Numbered from the stretch's first letter, positions 24,659 through 34,849 are shown. The stretch is DNA of 64,000 nt from an uncultured Polaribacter sp. (GCF_947500975.1 NZ_CANMUE010000001.1:372001-436000), one strand, 5' to 3'. The notes: a model not told the origin generated them from the letters alone. Made by a program: numbers and translations.

Positions 24659-26434
24659 ATGAATATTCAAAACCTCATAGAGATCAAAGTAAAAGAAGCT
24701 TTTTTAGCTTTGTACCAAATTGAAATTCCAACTATAGAATTCCAAGCAACTCGTAAAGAGTTTGAAGGTGATATTACTGTAGTTGTTTTTCCTATGTTGC
24801 GTTATAAAAAAGGGAATCCTGTTCAAATTGGTGAAGACTTAGGGAAATATATTGTTGAAAATGTTGTTGAAATTACAAAGTACAATGTTGTAAAAGGTTT
24901 TTTAAACTTAGTTGTTAATGATATTTTTTACCTTAATTTCTTTAACTCAATTTATTCTGATTCAAATTTTGGTTTTGTTACTACAAAGTCAGATGAAAAG
25001 GCAGTGATGATTGAATATTCTTCTCCAAATACAAACAAACCTTTACATTTAGGACATGTCCGTAATAATTTATTAGGTTTTTCAGTTTCTGAGATTATAA
25101 AAGCAGCTGGTAAAAAAGTTTATAAAACCCAAATTATAAACGATAGAGGAATTCATATTTGTAAATCGATGTTAGCATGGCAAAAATTTGGCAACAACGA
25201 AACTCCAGAATCTTCTGGTTTAAAAGGAGATAAATTGGTTGGAAATTACTATGTAAAATTTGACCAAGAATATAAAAAAGAAATTTCGAAATTAATTTCT
25301 GAAGGAAAAACAGAAGAAGAAGCCAAAAAAGAAGCACCTCTTCTACTTGAAGCACAACAAATGCTTTTAAAATGGGAATCTGGAGATGAACAAGTTATTT
25401 CTCTTTGGAAAACTATGAATTCTTGGGTTTATAGTGGTTTTGATATTACCTACAAAAATATGGGTGTTAATTTTGACACTCTTTATTATGAAAGCGATAC
25501 CTATTTATTGGGAAAAGATGTTGTTGAGCAGGGTATAGAAAAAGGTGTTTTTTACAAAAAAGAAGACGGATCTGTTTGGATAGACTTAACAGATGAAGGC
25601 TTAGATGAAAAAATTGTTTTACGTTCAGACGGAACAGCAGTTTACATGACACAAGATATTGGAACTGCTATACAACGTGTAAAAGATTTTGAAGATGTTG
25701 GCGGCATGGTTTATACGGTTGGTAATGAGCAAGATTATCATTTTCAAGTGTTGTTTTTAATTCTTAAAAAACTAGGTTTTGATTGGGCAAAACAATTACA
25801 TCATTTAAGTTACGGAATGGTAGATTTACCTTCTGGAAAAATGAAATCTAGAGAAGGAACTGTTGTAGATGCTGATGATTTAATGGCTGAAATGACTTCT
25901 ACTGCAAAAGAAATTTCAGAAGAACTTGGTAAATTAGATGGTTATTCTAATCAAGAAAAAGAAGAATTACACAAAACAATTGGATTAGGCGCTTTAAAGT
26001 ATTTTATCTTAAAAGTAGACCCTAAAAAAAGAATTTTATTTGACCCAAAATCCTCTGTAGATTTTCAAGGCAACACAGGTCCTTTTATTCAATATACATA
26101 TGCTAGAATTAAATCTATAATTAGAAAGGCAAATTTTGATTACTCAAACCCTGTTTCTATAGATTTACACGAAAAAGAAAAAGAGTTATTAAAACAACTA
26201 GAATTATTTCCTGAAACTGTACAACAAGCTGCAGCTAATTTTTCGCCGGCAGTTATTGCAAATTACACATACGATTTGGTAAAAGAATTTAATTCCTTTT
26301 ATCAAAATGTATCAATATTAGGAGAAGAAAATCAAGATAAAAAAACATTTAGAGTTCAACTAGCTAAAAAAGTTGCTGATACAATAAAACTTTCATTTTC
26401 ATTGTTAGGAATTCAAGTTCCAGAGAGAATGTAA
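24659..26434 (+). CDS. argS: Arginyl-tRNA synthetase
   Basis: Class I synthetase of 591 residues that charges tRNA-Arg. The N-terminal Add-1 domain (residues 1-100) is followed by EYSSPNTNKPLHLGHVRNN with the HIGH motif as HLGH at 130-133. The KMSKS position reads GKMKSREG, the relaxed form usual in ArgRS. The C-terminal anticodon-binding DALR domain starts near FIQYTYARIKSI and ends in LSFSLLGIQVPERM, the standard terminus. Monocistronic, with its own promoter. Confidence 0.97.
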   Translation: MNIQNLIEIKVKEAFLALYQIEIPTIEFQATRKEFEGDITVVVFPMLRYKKGNPVQIGEDLGKYIVENVVEITKYNVVKGFLNLVVNDIFYLNFFNSIYSDSNFGFVTTKSDEKAVMIEYSSPNTNKPLHLGHVRNNLLGFSVSEIIKAAGKKVYKTQIINDRGIHICKSMLAWQKFGNNETPESSGLKGDKLVGNYYVKFDQEYKKEISKLISEGKTEEEAKKEAPLLLEAQQMLLKWESGDEQVISLWKTMNSWVYSGFDITYKNMGVNFDTLYYESDTYLLGKDVVEQGIEKGVFYKKEDGSVWIDLTDEGLDEKIVLRSDGTAVYMTQDIGTAIQRVKDFEDVGGMVYTVGNEQDYHFQVLFLILKKLGFDWAKQLHHLSYGMVDLPSGKMKSREGTVVDADDLMAEMTSTAKEISEELGKLDGYSNQEKEELHKTIGLGALKYFILKVDPKKRILFDPKSSVDFQGNTGPFIQYTYARIKSIIRKANFDYSNPVSIDLHEKEKELLKQLELFPETVQQAAANFSPAVIANYTYDLVKEFNSFYQNVSILGEENQDKKTFRVQLAKKVADTIKLSFSLLGIQVPERM

Positions 26435-26447
26435 AAAAATAAAATAT

Positions 26448-26455
26448 TAAATTTG
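26448..26455 (+). promoter_or_regulatory. -10 element TAAATTTG of lpdA
   Basis: Exact TAnnTTTG match 29 bp before the lpdA ATG and just after the argS stop codon. Confidence 0.6.
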
Positions 26456-26484
26456 CTTAACAAACAACTATAAAAAGTACTATT

Positions 26485-27873
26485 ATGAAATACGACATCA
26501 TTATTATCGGAAGTGGACCAGGAGGATATGTAACAGGAATTAGAGCATCACAATTAGGCTTTAAAGTTGCAATCGTTGAAAAAGAAAACTTAGGTGGTAT
26601 TTGCTTAAATTGGGGATGTATACCTACAAAAGCATTATTAAAATCTGCACAGGTTTATGATTATTTAAAACATGTTGATGAATATGGTTTAAAAGCAGAA
26701 GCAATTGATAAAGATTTTGATGCAGTTATTAAACGTAGTCGTGGTGTTGCTGATGGAATGAGCAAAGGTGTTGCTTTTTTAATGAAGAAAAACAAAATCG
26801 ATATTATTGATGGTTTTGGAAAAATAAAAACTGGTAAAAAAGTTGATGTTACTGCTGCAGACGGAACTGTAACAGAATATAGTGCAGATAATATAATTAT
26901 AGCAACAGGTGCTCGTTCTCGTGAGTTACCAAACTTACCTCAAGACGGTAAAAAAGTAATTGGTTATAGACAAGCTATGAGTTTACCAAATCAACCAAAA
27001 TCTATGATAGTTGTTGGTTCTGGAGCAATTGGTGTTGAGTTTGCTCATTTCTATAATTCTATGGGAACAGATGTAACAATTGTAGAATACATGCCAAATT
27101 TAGTACCAGTTGAAGATATTGATGTTTCAAAACAATTTGAACGTTCAATTAAAAAAGCAGGAATTAAAGTGATGACAAATTCATCTGTAGAATCTGTTAA
27201 CACTTCTGGTGATGGGGTTGTAGCAACTGTAAAAACTAAAAAAGGAGAACAAACTTTAGAAGCTGATATTTTATTATCTGCTGTTGGAATTAAATCTAAT
27301 ATTGAAAACATTGGTTTAGAAGATGTTGGAATTATTGTTGATAGAGATAAAATTTTAGTAAATGATTTTTATCAAACTAACATTCCAGGTTATTATGCAA
27401 TCGGTGATGTTGTACCTGGACAAGCTTTAGCACACGTTGCCTCTGCAGAAGGAATTACTTGTGTAGAAAAATTAGCTGGTTTACATACAGAACCAATAGA
27501 TTATGGTAATGTTCCTGGTTGTACATATGCTACTCCAGAGATCGCATCAGTTGGTTTAACTGAAGCAAAAGCAAAAGAAGCTGGATATGAATTAAAAGTT
27601 GGTAAGTTTCCTTTCTCTGCCTCAGGAAAAGCAAAAGCTGCTGGAACACCTGATGGATTTGTAAAAGTTATTTTTGATGCAAAATATGGTGAGTGGTTAG
27701 GTTGCCATATGATTGGTGCTGGAGTTACAGATATGATTGCTGAAGCTGTATTAGGTAGAAAACTTGAAACAACAGGTCATGAAGTACTAAAAACAATACA
27801 CCCACATCCAACAATGAGTGAGGCTGTAATGGAAGCAGTAGCTGATGCTTATGATGAAGTAATTCACTTGTAA
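26485..27873 (+). CDS. lpdA: Dihydrolipoyl dehydrogenase (E3)
   Basis: FAD disulfide oxidoreductase of 462 residues, the E3 subunit shared by pyruvate, 2-oxoglutarate and glycine-cleavage complexes. FAD motif GSGPGG at 9-14, redox-active pair C40/C45 in CLNWGCIP, NAD motif VVGSGAIGVEFAHF, and the C-terminal catalytic HPHPTMSEA. E1 and E2 genes are not adjacent, so this is a stand-alone E3 gene. It ends at a strong bidirectional terminator. Confidence 0.96.
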   Translation: MKYDIIIIGSGPGGYVTGIRASQLGFKVAIVEKENLGGICLNWGCIPTKALLKSAQVYDYLKHVDEYGLKAEAIDKDFDAVIKRSRGVADGMSKGVAFLMKKNKIDIIDGFGKIKTGKKVDVTAADGTVTEYSADNIIIATGARSRELPNLPQDGKKVIGYRQAMSLPNQPKSMIVVGSGAIGVEFAHFYNSMGTDVTIVEYMPNLVPVEDIDVSKQFERSIKKAGIKVMTNSSVESVNTSGDGVVATVKTKKGEQTLEADILLSAVGIKSNIENIGLEDVGIIVDRDKILVNDFYQTNIPGYYAIGDVVPGQALAHVASAEGITCVEKLAGLHTEPIDYGNVPGCTYATPEIASVGLTEAKAKEAGYELKVGKFPFSASGKAKAAGTPDGFVKVIFDAKYGEWLGCHMIGAGVTDMIAEAVLGRKLETTGHEVLKTIHPHPTMSEAVMEAVADAYDEVIHL

Positions 27874-27903
27874 AATATAAAAGTTTTTTTTAACTTTTTT
27901 GAA

Positions 27904-27939
27904 TAAAAAAAACTCGAAGCAGAAGCTTCGAGTTTTTTA
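27904..27939. terminator. Bidirectional terminator between lpdA and the DUF349 gene
   Basis: A 9-bp perfect stem ACTCGAAGC/GCTTCGAGT (27912-27920 with 27925-27933), loop AGAA, flanked by an A run on the left and a T run on the right. It serves both convergent genes. Confidence 0.93.
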
Positions 27940-27957
27940 TTAACTTATATTTTTATT

Positions 27958-29874
27958 TTAGAAATCTAGTTTTTTAATATAACTTAATTTTTCTTTCCAA
28001 ATTAATAGGTCTTCTTTATACTCTTCTACCCTATTTTTCACATTAATTACTAAAGGATTATCATCAGTCGCATTTGAAAAGAAACCTAAATTATTTTCTA
28101 ACTGCTGAATTTCTTTTACAATTTCATCAATCTTTTTTCTAATAAAAAATTGTTCAGACTCTAACTTTCTTGCATCCTTATCCTCAGCATAACCATCAAC
28201 AACATTCATAAACTTTAACATTGAAATTTCATTTTTATCCAATGATAATGTGTCTAATATTTTATCTACCTGCTTATTAAATTTACCATCTAAATGACGT
28301 GCATTTCTAGGCAATCTTCCTAAGTTTTTCCACTTATTAATTACTTCTAAAACAGCTTCTTTACTAGAATTCTCTTCAACTTTTAATTCTTCTAAAAATT
28401 GTTTTTTTGCATTTACTATTTCTTGCTGCTCTATACTAACAGCATTTTTTTGTTCATTAAGTTTATCAAAATAATGATTACAGGCTCCTTTAAAACGTTT
28501 CCAAATGTCATCAGAAAATTTACGAGGAACATGACCTATTTCTTTCCAATCAGATTGAATTTTTTTCATGGTACTTGTTGCCAATTCCCAATCTTTACTA
28601 TCCTTTAATGATTCTGCAATTTCAATTAATTTATTTTTCTTCTCTAAGTTTTCTTGCTGAATCTTTTTTTCTTGTTTGTAAAAAATATTTTTAGAGGCAT
28701 TAAATTTCTTTGTAGCGTTTTTAAATTTTTGCCAAACTTCTTCACTTTTAGAATAAGGTAATTTTCCAGAACTAAAATATTGCTGTCTTAAATTATCTAT
28801 TATTTTAATGCTATTCTGCCAATCTTTATGTGTACGATTCTTAGAAGTATCAAATTCATCAATTTGCTTAATAATTTGATGCTTTTCATCTATAACTTCC
28901 TGAAATTTAGAACGTAATTCTTTGTAGTGCTCATGTCTTTTATTATGAACCTTTCTAGTTACATCTTTAAATTTTTGCCAAACCTCTTCTCTCATTTCAC
29001 GAGAAACAGGGCCAATTTCTTCTTTCCAAATTTTGTGTAAATCTTGTAATTCTTTTGAAGCATAATTAATATCTGGCTCATCAATTAAAGCTTCAGCTCT
29101 TAAAATAATTTTTAGTTTTTCATCTAAATTATGTTTAAAATCTAAATCTCTAAAATCGTTACTTAAATGTAATAAATCATAAAAACGCTCTACATGATGA
29201 TGATAAATTTTCCAGGTATCATTATAACGAGTTTTAGAAACAGGGCCAATTGTTCTCCAAGAATCTTGTATTTCTTTGAAGTTTTTATACATAGTAGTAC
29301 TATCTGCCTCTTCAATTAGTTTTTTTAAATTTTCAATTACAACTAATCTTTTTTGCAAATTTTCATTTAATTTATTCTCTAACTCTTTATAATAAGCATC
29401 TCTACTCTTTTTATAATCAGACAATAAACTATTATACTCAGATTTAATTGGACTAGAAAAATGAAAATCTATTGAATTACCACCTTCAGCTAGAAAAACT
29501 TCTTTTTTCTCATTAATTAAAGCACCAAACTTTACATTAAATGCATTTTTAATTGCATCAACTTGAGCTTTAATTTTTTGAACTGGATTATTTGCTATTG
29601 TATTTTTAAGTTCCTTTGCTAACTCTTCTAAACTAAATTTAGAATAATCTATAACTTCTTTTTCCTCTTCATTAAACTCTTCTTTTTCAGCATTTTCAGC
29701 AACAGAATTTTCAATTTCAATTAAAACTTCATCATTTTCATCTGATTCTTCTTTATTTGAAACCTTTATTTGCTCCAAATTTTCAATTAAATCTTGATTT
29801 TCTGAAATATAATTAATTTCTTCAGTTGTAATTACATCCTTATTTTTTAAGGCTTCATCATTATTTTCTAACAT
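27958..29874 (-). CDS. DUF349 repeat protein
   Basis: 638-residue cytosolic protein. After an acidic N-terminal part (Glu-rich, residues 1-75) it contains five DUF349 repeats of about 70-75 residues, recognisable by W-x-x-x-G-P/x-V/L-x-R/K pattern cores: SWRTIGPVSKTRYNDTW, WKEEIGPVSREMREEVW, GKLPYSKSEEVWQKF, WKEIGHVPRKFSDDIWKRF and WKNLGRLPRNARHLDGKF. The repeats are alpha-helical and probably form an extended coiled rod. No molecular function is established. Monocistronic and convergent with lpdA. Confidence 0.9.
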   Translation of the reverse strand: MLENNDEALKNKDVITTEEINYISENQDLIENLEQIKVSNKEESDENDEVLIEIENSVAENAEKEEFNEEEKEVIDYSKFSLEELAKELKNTIANNPVQKIKAQVDAIKNAFNVKFGALINEKKEVFLAEGGNSIDFHFSSPIKSEYNSLLSDYKKSRDAYYKELENKLNENLQKRLVVIENLKKLIEEADSTTMYKNFKEIQDSWRTIGPVSKTRYNDTWKIYHHHVERFYDLLHLSNDFRDLDFKHNLDEKLKIILRAEALIDEPDINYASKELQDLHKIWKEEIGPVSREMREEVWQKFKDVTRKVHNKRHEHYKELRSKFQEVIDEKHQIIKQIDEFDTSKNRTHKDWQNSIKIIDNLRQQYFSSGKLPYSKSEEVWQKFKNATKKFNASKNIFYKQEKKIQQENLEKKNKLIEIAESLKDSKDWELATSTMKKIQSDWKEIGHVPRKFSDDIWKRFKGACNHYFDKLNEQKNAVSIEQQEIVNAKKQFLEELKVEENSSKEAVLEVINKWKNLGRLPRNARHLDGKFNKQVDKILDTLSLDKNEISMLKFMNVVDGYAEDKDARKLESEQFFIRKKIDEIVKEIQQLENNLGFFSNATDDNPLVINVKNRVEEYKEDLLIWKEKLSYIKKLDF

Positions 29875-29986
29875 ATTTACAATGTTTAAGGTCTTTTATT
29901 TAATACAAAAACTAATAATTTATAAAGATACAGACAACTTATATACTTTACAAGCAATCAATTTATTATAAGTAAAATTAAATAAA

Positions 29987-30736
29987 TTACATATTCCAAA
30001 TTCTCCAAGATTCTTCTGCTTGTAACTCTAACATTTCGTATCCATTTTTAATAGTTGCTCCATTTTCTTTTCCTTTTGATAAAAAAGTAGAAATTTCTGG
30101 ATTGTAAATTAAATCGAATAATAGATGTTTATTAGTTATGAATTCATAGGGTATATTTGGGCATTTTTCTATATCAGGAGATGTTCCTAACGGAGTACAA
30201 TTTATAATAACGGTATATTTTTTTAAACTTTTTTCTGAAAGACTTTCATAGGAAATTTGTTTTTTTGAAGAAGGTTTTCTTGATACAAATTTAAACTTTA
30301 TCTTATTTTTTTTTAATGCAAATGCTATTGCCTTTGATGCACCTCCTGTACCCAAAATTAAAGCCTTTTTGTGATGTTTTTTTAAGAAAGGTTTTATTGA
30401 GTTTTCAAACCCCACTACATCTGTATTAAATCCTTTTAATTTTCCTTTTTTTGTAAATTTAATGGTATTTACTGCACCAATTTTTTTAGCAGTTTTATCA
30501 AAAGTATCTAAATATTGCATTACATCTTCTTTATAAGGAATTGTAATATTGATACCTTTAATGTTTTTATCTTTTAAAACTGCCGGAAAATCTTCTATTT
30601 GCTGAAGATCAAAATTTACATATTCATTTTTATTAAGACCTAGATCTTTAAACTTTTCTGTAAAATATCCTCTTGAAAAAGAGTAAGAAATATTTTTACC
30701 TAATAAACCAAATTTATTTTCTTTTTTTTCCTCCAT
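29987..30736 (-). CDS. aroE: Shikimate dehydrogenase
   Basis: NADP-dependent enzyme of 249 residues converting 3-dehydroshikimate to shikimate in the aromatic pathway. Seen: substrate-binding GKNISYSFSRGYF (the SxS motif), NITIPYKEDV with the catalytic Lys, NTDVVGFENSI with the catalytic Asp, the nucleotide-binding LGTGGASKAIAFAL, and NCTPLGTSP. The C-terminal NGYEMLELQAEESWRIW is standard. The start overlaps the end of the upstream DUF368 gene by 23 bp, so the three genes are one operon. Confidence 0.94.
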   Translation of the reverse strand: MEEKKENKFGLLGKNISYSFSRGYFTEKFKDLGLNKNEYVNFDLQQIEDFPAVLKDKNIKGINITIPYKEDVMQYLDTFDKTAKKIGAVNTIKFTKKGKLKGFNTDVVGFENSIKPFLKKHHKKALILGTGGASKAIAFALKKNKIKFKFVSRKPSSKKQISYESLSEKSLKKYTVIINCTPLGTSPDIEKCPNIPYEFITNKHLLFDLIYNPEISTFLSKGKENGATIKNGYEMLELQAEESWRIWNM

Positions 30737-31724
30737 AATAATCTAATACAACAATTAATGCAAATCCAATAATAATCCAAAAAACAGCAATATAAGTTTC
30801 TAAACTTGTAAAATCTGGAATAAATCTCTGAAAATTTTCAACAATTTTATTTCCTTTTTGGTCTAAAAGAAAATTACCATTTTCTTGTAAATAAATAGTT
30901 TTTTTCCAAGGCCAAACAATACCTAAAGATCCTGTAATAAAACCAATAATAATAGCAGTAACAATTTCTTTCCATCTTTTTAAGACATATCCTAAAATAT
31001 GAGAAATTGAAATCAAACCAAATAATGAACCCGTAGAAAAAACAGTTATAATTTTTAAATACCTTACTTTTATTGGATCAGATAATACTTGAAAATTTCC
31101 TGAAAACAAATTTGTAATAACATTTAATAAAACATTTACAGAATCTACTAAAAGTAAAACATAATTACCTAATAAAATTAGAATGAAAGACCCTGAAAGC
31201 CCAGGTAGAGTCATTCCTGTTACACCAATAACCCCGCATACAAACACAAACCAAAGTGCATCATTTTCTTTTGCAGGTGTTAAAAAACTGATTCCTATTC
31301 CAATTAAAATTCCAATTATTAATGAGATGGTATTTTTTGTATTCCAATCTCCAAAATCTTTACCAATATGATTTATAGATCCTATTATCATTCCAAAAAA
31401 CCAACTCCATACATAAAGTTCATAATGTTGTAAAAAATAATCTAAAACTAATGAAATACTGAAGTAACTAAAAATGCTACCACCCATTATTAAAATTAGA
31501 AACTGGGTGTTTGTATATTTATAGAACTCCTTAAACTCTCCTTTTATTAATAATTTTAAAGCTTTAAAGTTTATTCTTTTAAAAGAGTAAATTAATTCTT
31601 CATAAAAACCTAAAACAAAAGACACGGTACCTCCAGAAACACCAGGAACTTTATTGGCAACTCCCATGGCTAATCCTTTTAAAAAAAAGGTAAGTTTTTG
31701 AAGTAGGGATCTTTCTTTGTGCAT
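30714..31724 (-). CDS. DUF368 polyprenyl-phosphate translocase-like protein, copy 2
   Basis: 336-residue membrane protein with about nine hydrophobic helices. The DUF368 signature is clear: GLAMGVANKVPGVSGGTVSF near the N-terminus and a second inverted copy GMTLPGLSGSFILILLGNY in the middle. DUF368 members (PopT) have been shown in other bacteria to recycle undecaprenyl phosphate across the membrane. It is a paralogue of the gene directly upstream (0 bp gap) and overlaps aroE downstream. The WPWKKT motif near residue 260 is shared by both copies. Confidence 0.9.
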   Translation of the reverse strand: MHKERSLLQKLTFFLKGLAMGVANKVPGVSGGTVSFVLGFYEELIYSFKRINFKALKLLIKGEFKEFYKYTNTQFLILIMGGSIFSYFSISLVLDYFLQHYELYVWSWFFGMIIGSINHIGKDFGDWNTKNTISLIIGILIGIGISFLTPAKENDALWFVFVCGVIGVTGMTLPGLSGSFILILLGNYVLLLVDSVNVLLNVITNLFSGNFQVLSDPIKVRYLKIITVFSTGSLFGLISISHILGYVLKRWKEIVTAIIIGFITGSLGIVWPWKKTIYLQENGNFLLDQKGNKIVENFQRFIPDFTSLETYIAVFWIIIGFALIVVLDYYGGKKRK

Positions 31725-32648
31725 TTATTTTTTTTGTACTGCTAACTTTTCCATTAATAAAATAAGAGCAAAACCTATAATTGCAAAAATAATAGCCATT
31801 GTTAGTTCAGATTCTCCATTGTAAGAAAAAGGCGAAATACTTTGTTCTAACAAAGGTTTTGTTTCTCCATGACTATTTATATAAGTAGAAACTGTTTTTT
31901 TCCAAGGCCAAACTTTATTTAATGAACCTAACATTAAACCTGTTAATACCACCAACATTTCTTGCTTAAAATTAGCAAAAAGCCATTTTAAAAGTTTAGA
32001 AAATGACAGTAAACCTACAACAACACCAACACCAATTGCTGAAATTATTTTAAGATCTCTATTGGTTATTGCCGTCATTACAATTGGATAAATTCCTATT
32101 AATAATAAAATATATGAACCCGAAATACCTGGTAATATCATTGCGCAAGAAGCAATGGCACCAGCAAAAACTAAAAATAAATAGTTAATTTCTGATGTAT
32201 TTGTTGCTGGTATTATAGTAATTACATAACCAAAAACAACACCAATAATTCCTAAAATTATAATTTTAAAATCCCACTTTTCAACTTGTTTACCTATATA
32301 AATTATACTTGCCAATACCAAACCAAAAAAGAAAGACCACAATAAGATTGGTTGGTTCTCTAATAAATATTTAATAGCTTTTGCCAAAGAAACAACACTT
32401 ATAAAAACTCCAATAAAAAGTGATAATAGAAAATTCCCATTTACTTGTTTCCAAGCAGCCTTAAAACCTTTATTTTTTAAAGTTTTAAACATACTTAAAT
32501 TTACATTGCTAATTGAGCCTAACAACTCTTCATAAATACCAGAAATAAAAGCAATTGTTCCTCCAGAAACTCCCGGCACTACATCTGCTGCACCCATTGC
32601 CATTCCTTTAAAGCCAATTACTAGATAATCTTTAATTGTTCTTCTCAT
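31725..32648 (-). CDS. DUF368 polyprenyl-phosphate translocase-like protein, copy 1
   Basis: 307-residue membrane protein of the same family. Signatures are GMAMGAADVVPGVSGGTIAF and CAMILPGISGSYILLLIGIY, plus WPWKKTV near residue 249. The GAADVVPGVSGG form is closer to the family consensus than copy 2. The expected role is uptake and recycling of C55-P carrier lipid for peptidoglycan and surface polysaccharide synthesis. The stop codon abuts the next gene's start, so the pair is translationally coupled. Confidence 0.9.
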   Translation of the reverse strand: MRRTIKDYLVIGFKGMAMGAADVVPGVSGGTIAFISGIYEELLGSISNVNLSMFKTLKNKGFKAAWKQVNGNFLLSLFIGVFISVVSLAKAIKYLLENQPILLWSFFFGLVLASIIYIGKQVEKWDFKIIILGIIGVVFGYVITIIPATNTSEINYLFLVFAGAIASCAMILPGISGSYILLLIGIYPIVMTAITNRDLKIISAIGVGVVVGLLSFSKLLKWLFANFKQEMLVVLTGLMLGSLNKVWPWKKTVSTYINSHGETKPLLEQSISPFSYNGESELTMAIIFAIIGFALILLMEKLAVQKK

Positions 32649-32748
32649 TCTTAAGTTTCATTTTTAAAAAAACGAAGATAAAATAATTTAAAAGAATTTT
32701 TAGTTTGTATTTTGATTTAAAACTTTCAAAAATTTAAGGTTAAAAAAC

Positions 32749-34119
32749 CTATTCTAAAGCCTTTTTATAATCAATTAAAAGTTTTTGGATTTTTGAATTT
32801 TCATAAACCGTTGGATACAACTCGCTTAAAACAATATGATAATCATAATCTAATTTTAAGCCATTTATAAGATGTGAAATTGCATATTTTTCTTTATTTA
32901 AAATAAAAAACAAACCTGTAAACCTATATTCTATTTCTGCTAAATTTCCGTAAGTTTTTTGGGCTTTAAATAAAACATTTATTGCATCATTAAATTCGCC
33001 TAAAAAAGATAAAACATCAATTAAACCAATGTAAACTTCTAAAGCATTATCATTTAAAAGTAAGCAATTTTCAAAACCAGAAACTGCTTCTTCAAAGAAA
33101 TTAAGTTTAAGTTTTATTTCTGAATATCGTCTCCAATATTTAGAATTATCTTCATCAATTTTTAAAGCCTTAGAAATATAGTATGATGCTTTTTGATAAT
33201 TTTCTTGCTCATAAAACAAGTTTGTTAATAAAATCCAACCTCTATCTAACAACGGATCTTCATGAACAGCTTTTTTATAATAAGAAACTGCGGCATCCAT
33301 TTTATTTATTTTCTGGTAGCATTCTCCAATTCTAACATAAGCAAACGCAGTTGGATCATCCAAATCTAAAGTTATAAGATAGTTATCTATTGCTTCTTGA
33401 TATCTTTTTAACTCTTCTAAAGTTTTTGCTTTTTCTAAATAACCACCAATAAAAGATTCATCTATTAAAACCGCATAATCAAAAGCTTCTAGTGCTTGTG
33501 TAAACATTTGTAAAATAAAATACTGCCTACCTAATTGGTGCCAAGCAACTTCACAATAAGGATTTTTATCAATATAATTATTTAAATATACAATTGCTTC
33601 TTCATGTTTTTTCTCCATGTCAAAACAATACACAATATTATATAGCGCTGAATAGTCTTCTATATCTTCTTCTACACAGTTCTTAAAATTGAAACAAGCA
33701 TTTTCAAAATCGTCTAAATACAAATATTCCATACCTAATAAAGACCAAACATCTACTTTATCATCAGTTAAAGAAAGTGCTTTTTTAAGGTTGATAATTG
33801 CTTCTGTATGTAATCCTTTTTTGGAATTTATTGCTGCTTTTTGAATAAAAACTTCATCATTTGTTGGTTCTAACCGCTCAATTCTTTTTAACAACAAAAT
33901 AGCTTTATTCAACTCATTTTCAAATATATAAATTTCTACTTGAAGTAATCTTAGCTCAACAGATTCTGGGTGTTGCTCCAAACCAAGTTTTACTGCTTTT
34001 TTAGCCAAAGCATGTTTACCAACATCTAAATAATGAACAATTATTTCTTCAAACTCAACCAAATCAAAAAAATAAACATTGTTTGTTTTGAGCATTGATT
34101 CAAACTTTAATAGAGACAT
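32749..34119 (-). CDS. Tetratricopeptide-repeat protein
   Basis: 456-residue cytosolic protein made almost wholly of TPR-like helix pairs, for example EAIINLKKALSLTDDKVDVW, EAIVYLNNYIDKNPYCEVAW and AAVSYYKKAVHEDPLLDRGW. About ten repeats can be made out. No catalytic domain or signal peptide is visible. I chose the ATG at 34119 (MSLLKFESMLK) over the one at 34155, whose extra residues (LLLIYNSNLLV) are A/T-rich and atypical. It lies between pyrR (divergent) and the DUF368 pair. Function beyond protein binding is not known. Confidence 0.85.
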   Translation of the reverse strand: MSLLKFESMLKTNNVYFFDLVEFEEIIVHYLDVGKHALAKKAVKLGLEQHPESVELRLLQVEIYIFENELNKAILLLKRIERLEPTNDEVFIQKAAINSKKGLHTEAIINLKKALSLTDDKVDVWSLLGMEYLYLDDFENACFNFKNCVEEDIEDYSALYNIVYCFDMEKKHEEAIVYLNNYIDKNPYCEVAWHQLGRQYFILQMFTQALEAFDYAVLIDESFIGGYLEKAKTLEELKRYQEAIDNYLITLDLDDPTAFAYVRIGECYQKINKMDAAVSYYKKAVHEDPLLDRGWILLTNLFYEQENYQKASYYISKALKIDEDNSKYWRRYSEIKLKLNFFEEAVSGFENCLLLNDNALEVYIGLIDVLSFLGEFNDAINVLFKAQKTYGNLAEIEYRFTGLFFILNKEKYAISHLINGLKLDYDYHIVLSELYPTVYENSKIQKLLIDYKKALE

Positions 34120-34309
34120 AACTAATAGATTTGAATTATAAATTAAAAGTAACATAAGTCTAAGAAACCTTGTTAAAAAGTGCTTTTTGTTTTCAACAAT
34201 TTAATTAACAACAGTTATATGTATTTTGCTCTTTTAAATTTTGCTTATACATTTATTTGCAGTAATTTTGATTTTCAATAGCTATCAACTAAAATTTGAT
34301 AGAATTCTT

Positions 34310-34849
34310 ATGAGCAGAAAAACATTACTTAACTCTAAAGATATTGAAATCATTCTGCATAGATTGGCTTGTCAGCTAATTGAAAATCACAATAGTTTTA
34401 CAAATACAGTTTTAATTGGTTTACAACCAAGAGGTTCTTATTTAGCTAAAAGATTGTCCAATTTACTAAAAGAAGAATACAATATTACTGACTTACAATT
34501 AGGTCTTTTAGACATTACTTTTTATAGAGATGATTTTAGACGAAAAGAAACACCTTTAGCAGCTGAAGCCACAGAAATAGATTTTTTAATTGAAGGTAAA
34601 AAAGTAGTAATAATTGATGATGTTTTATATTCTGGAAGAAGCGTTAGGGCCGCATTAACCGCAATTCAATCTTTTGGAAGACCAAAAAATATTGAACTTT
34701 TAGTACTAATTGATAGACGATTTAGTAGGCATTTACCAATTCAACCAAACTATAGAGGAAGGCAAGTTGATGCTATAAATGAAGAAAAAGTGTTAGTAAC
34801 TTGGTCAGAAACACATAATAAAGACGCAGTTTATATAGAACAAAAATAA
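34310..34849 (+). CDS. pyrR: Bifunctional pyrimidine regulator / uracil phosphoribosyltransferase (PyrR)
   Basis: 179 residues from the ATG at 34310, the standard PyrR length; the frame open upstream adds a hydrophobic stretch not found in the family. The PRPP-binding motif VVIIDDVLYSGRSVRAA and the GLQPRGSYLAKRL segment are intact. In Bacillus PyrR binds pyr mRNA to control attenuation; whether that holds in Bacteroidota is unclear, and I saw no attenuator ahead of pyrB (2 bp gap). It opens the operon pyrR-pyrB-STAS-T9SS-rnz. Confidence 0.92.
   Translation: MSRKTLLNSKDIEIILHRLACQLIENHNSFTNTVLIGLQPRGSYLAKRLSNLLKEEYNITDLQLGLLDITFYRDDFRRKETPLAAEATEIDFLIEGKKVVIIDDVLYSGRSVRAALTAIQSFGRPKNIELLVLIDRRFSRHLPIQPNYRGRQVDAINEEKVLVTWSETHNKDAVYIEQK

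Noticed and set aside
34241..34309. N-terminal extension of PyrR
   Set aside because: The added 23 residues are hydrophobic and absent from the family; the ATG at 34310 gives the standard 179 residues.
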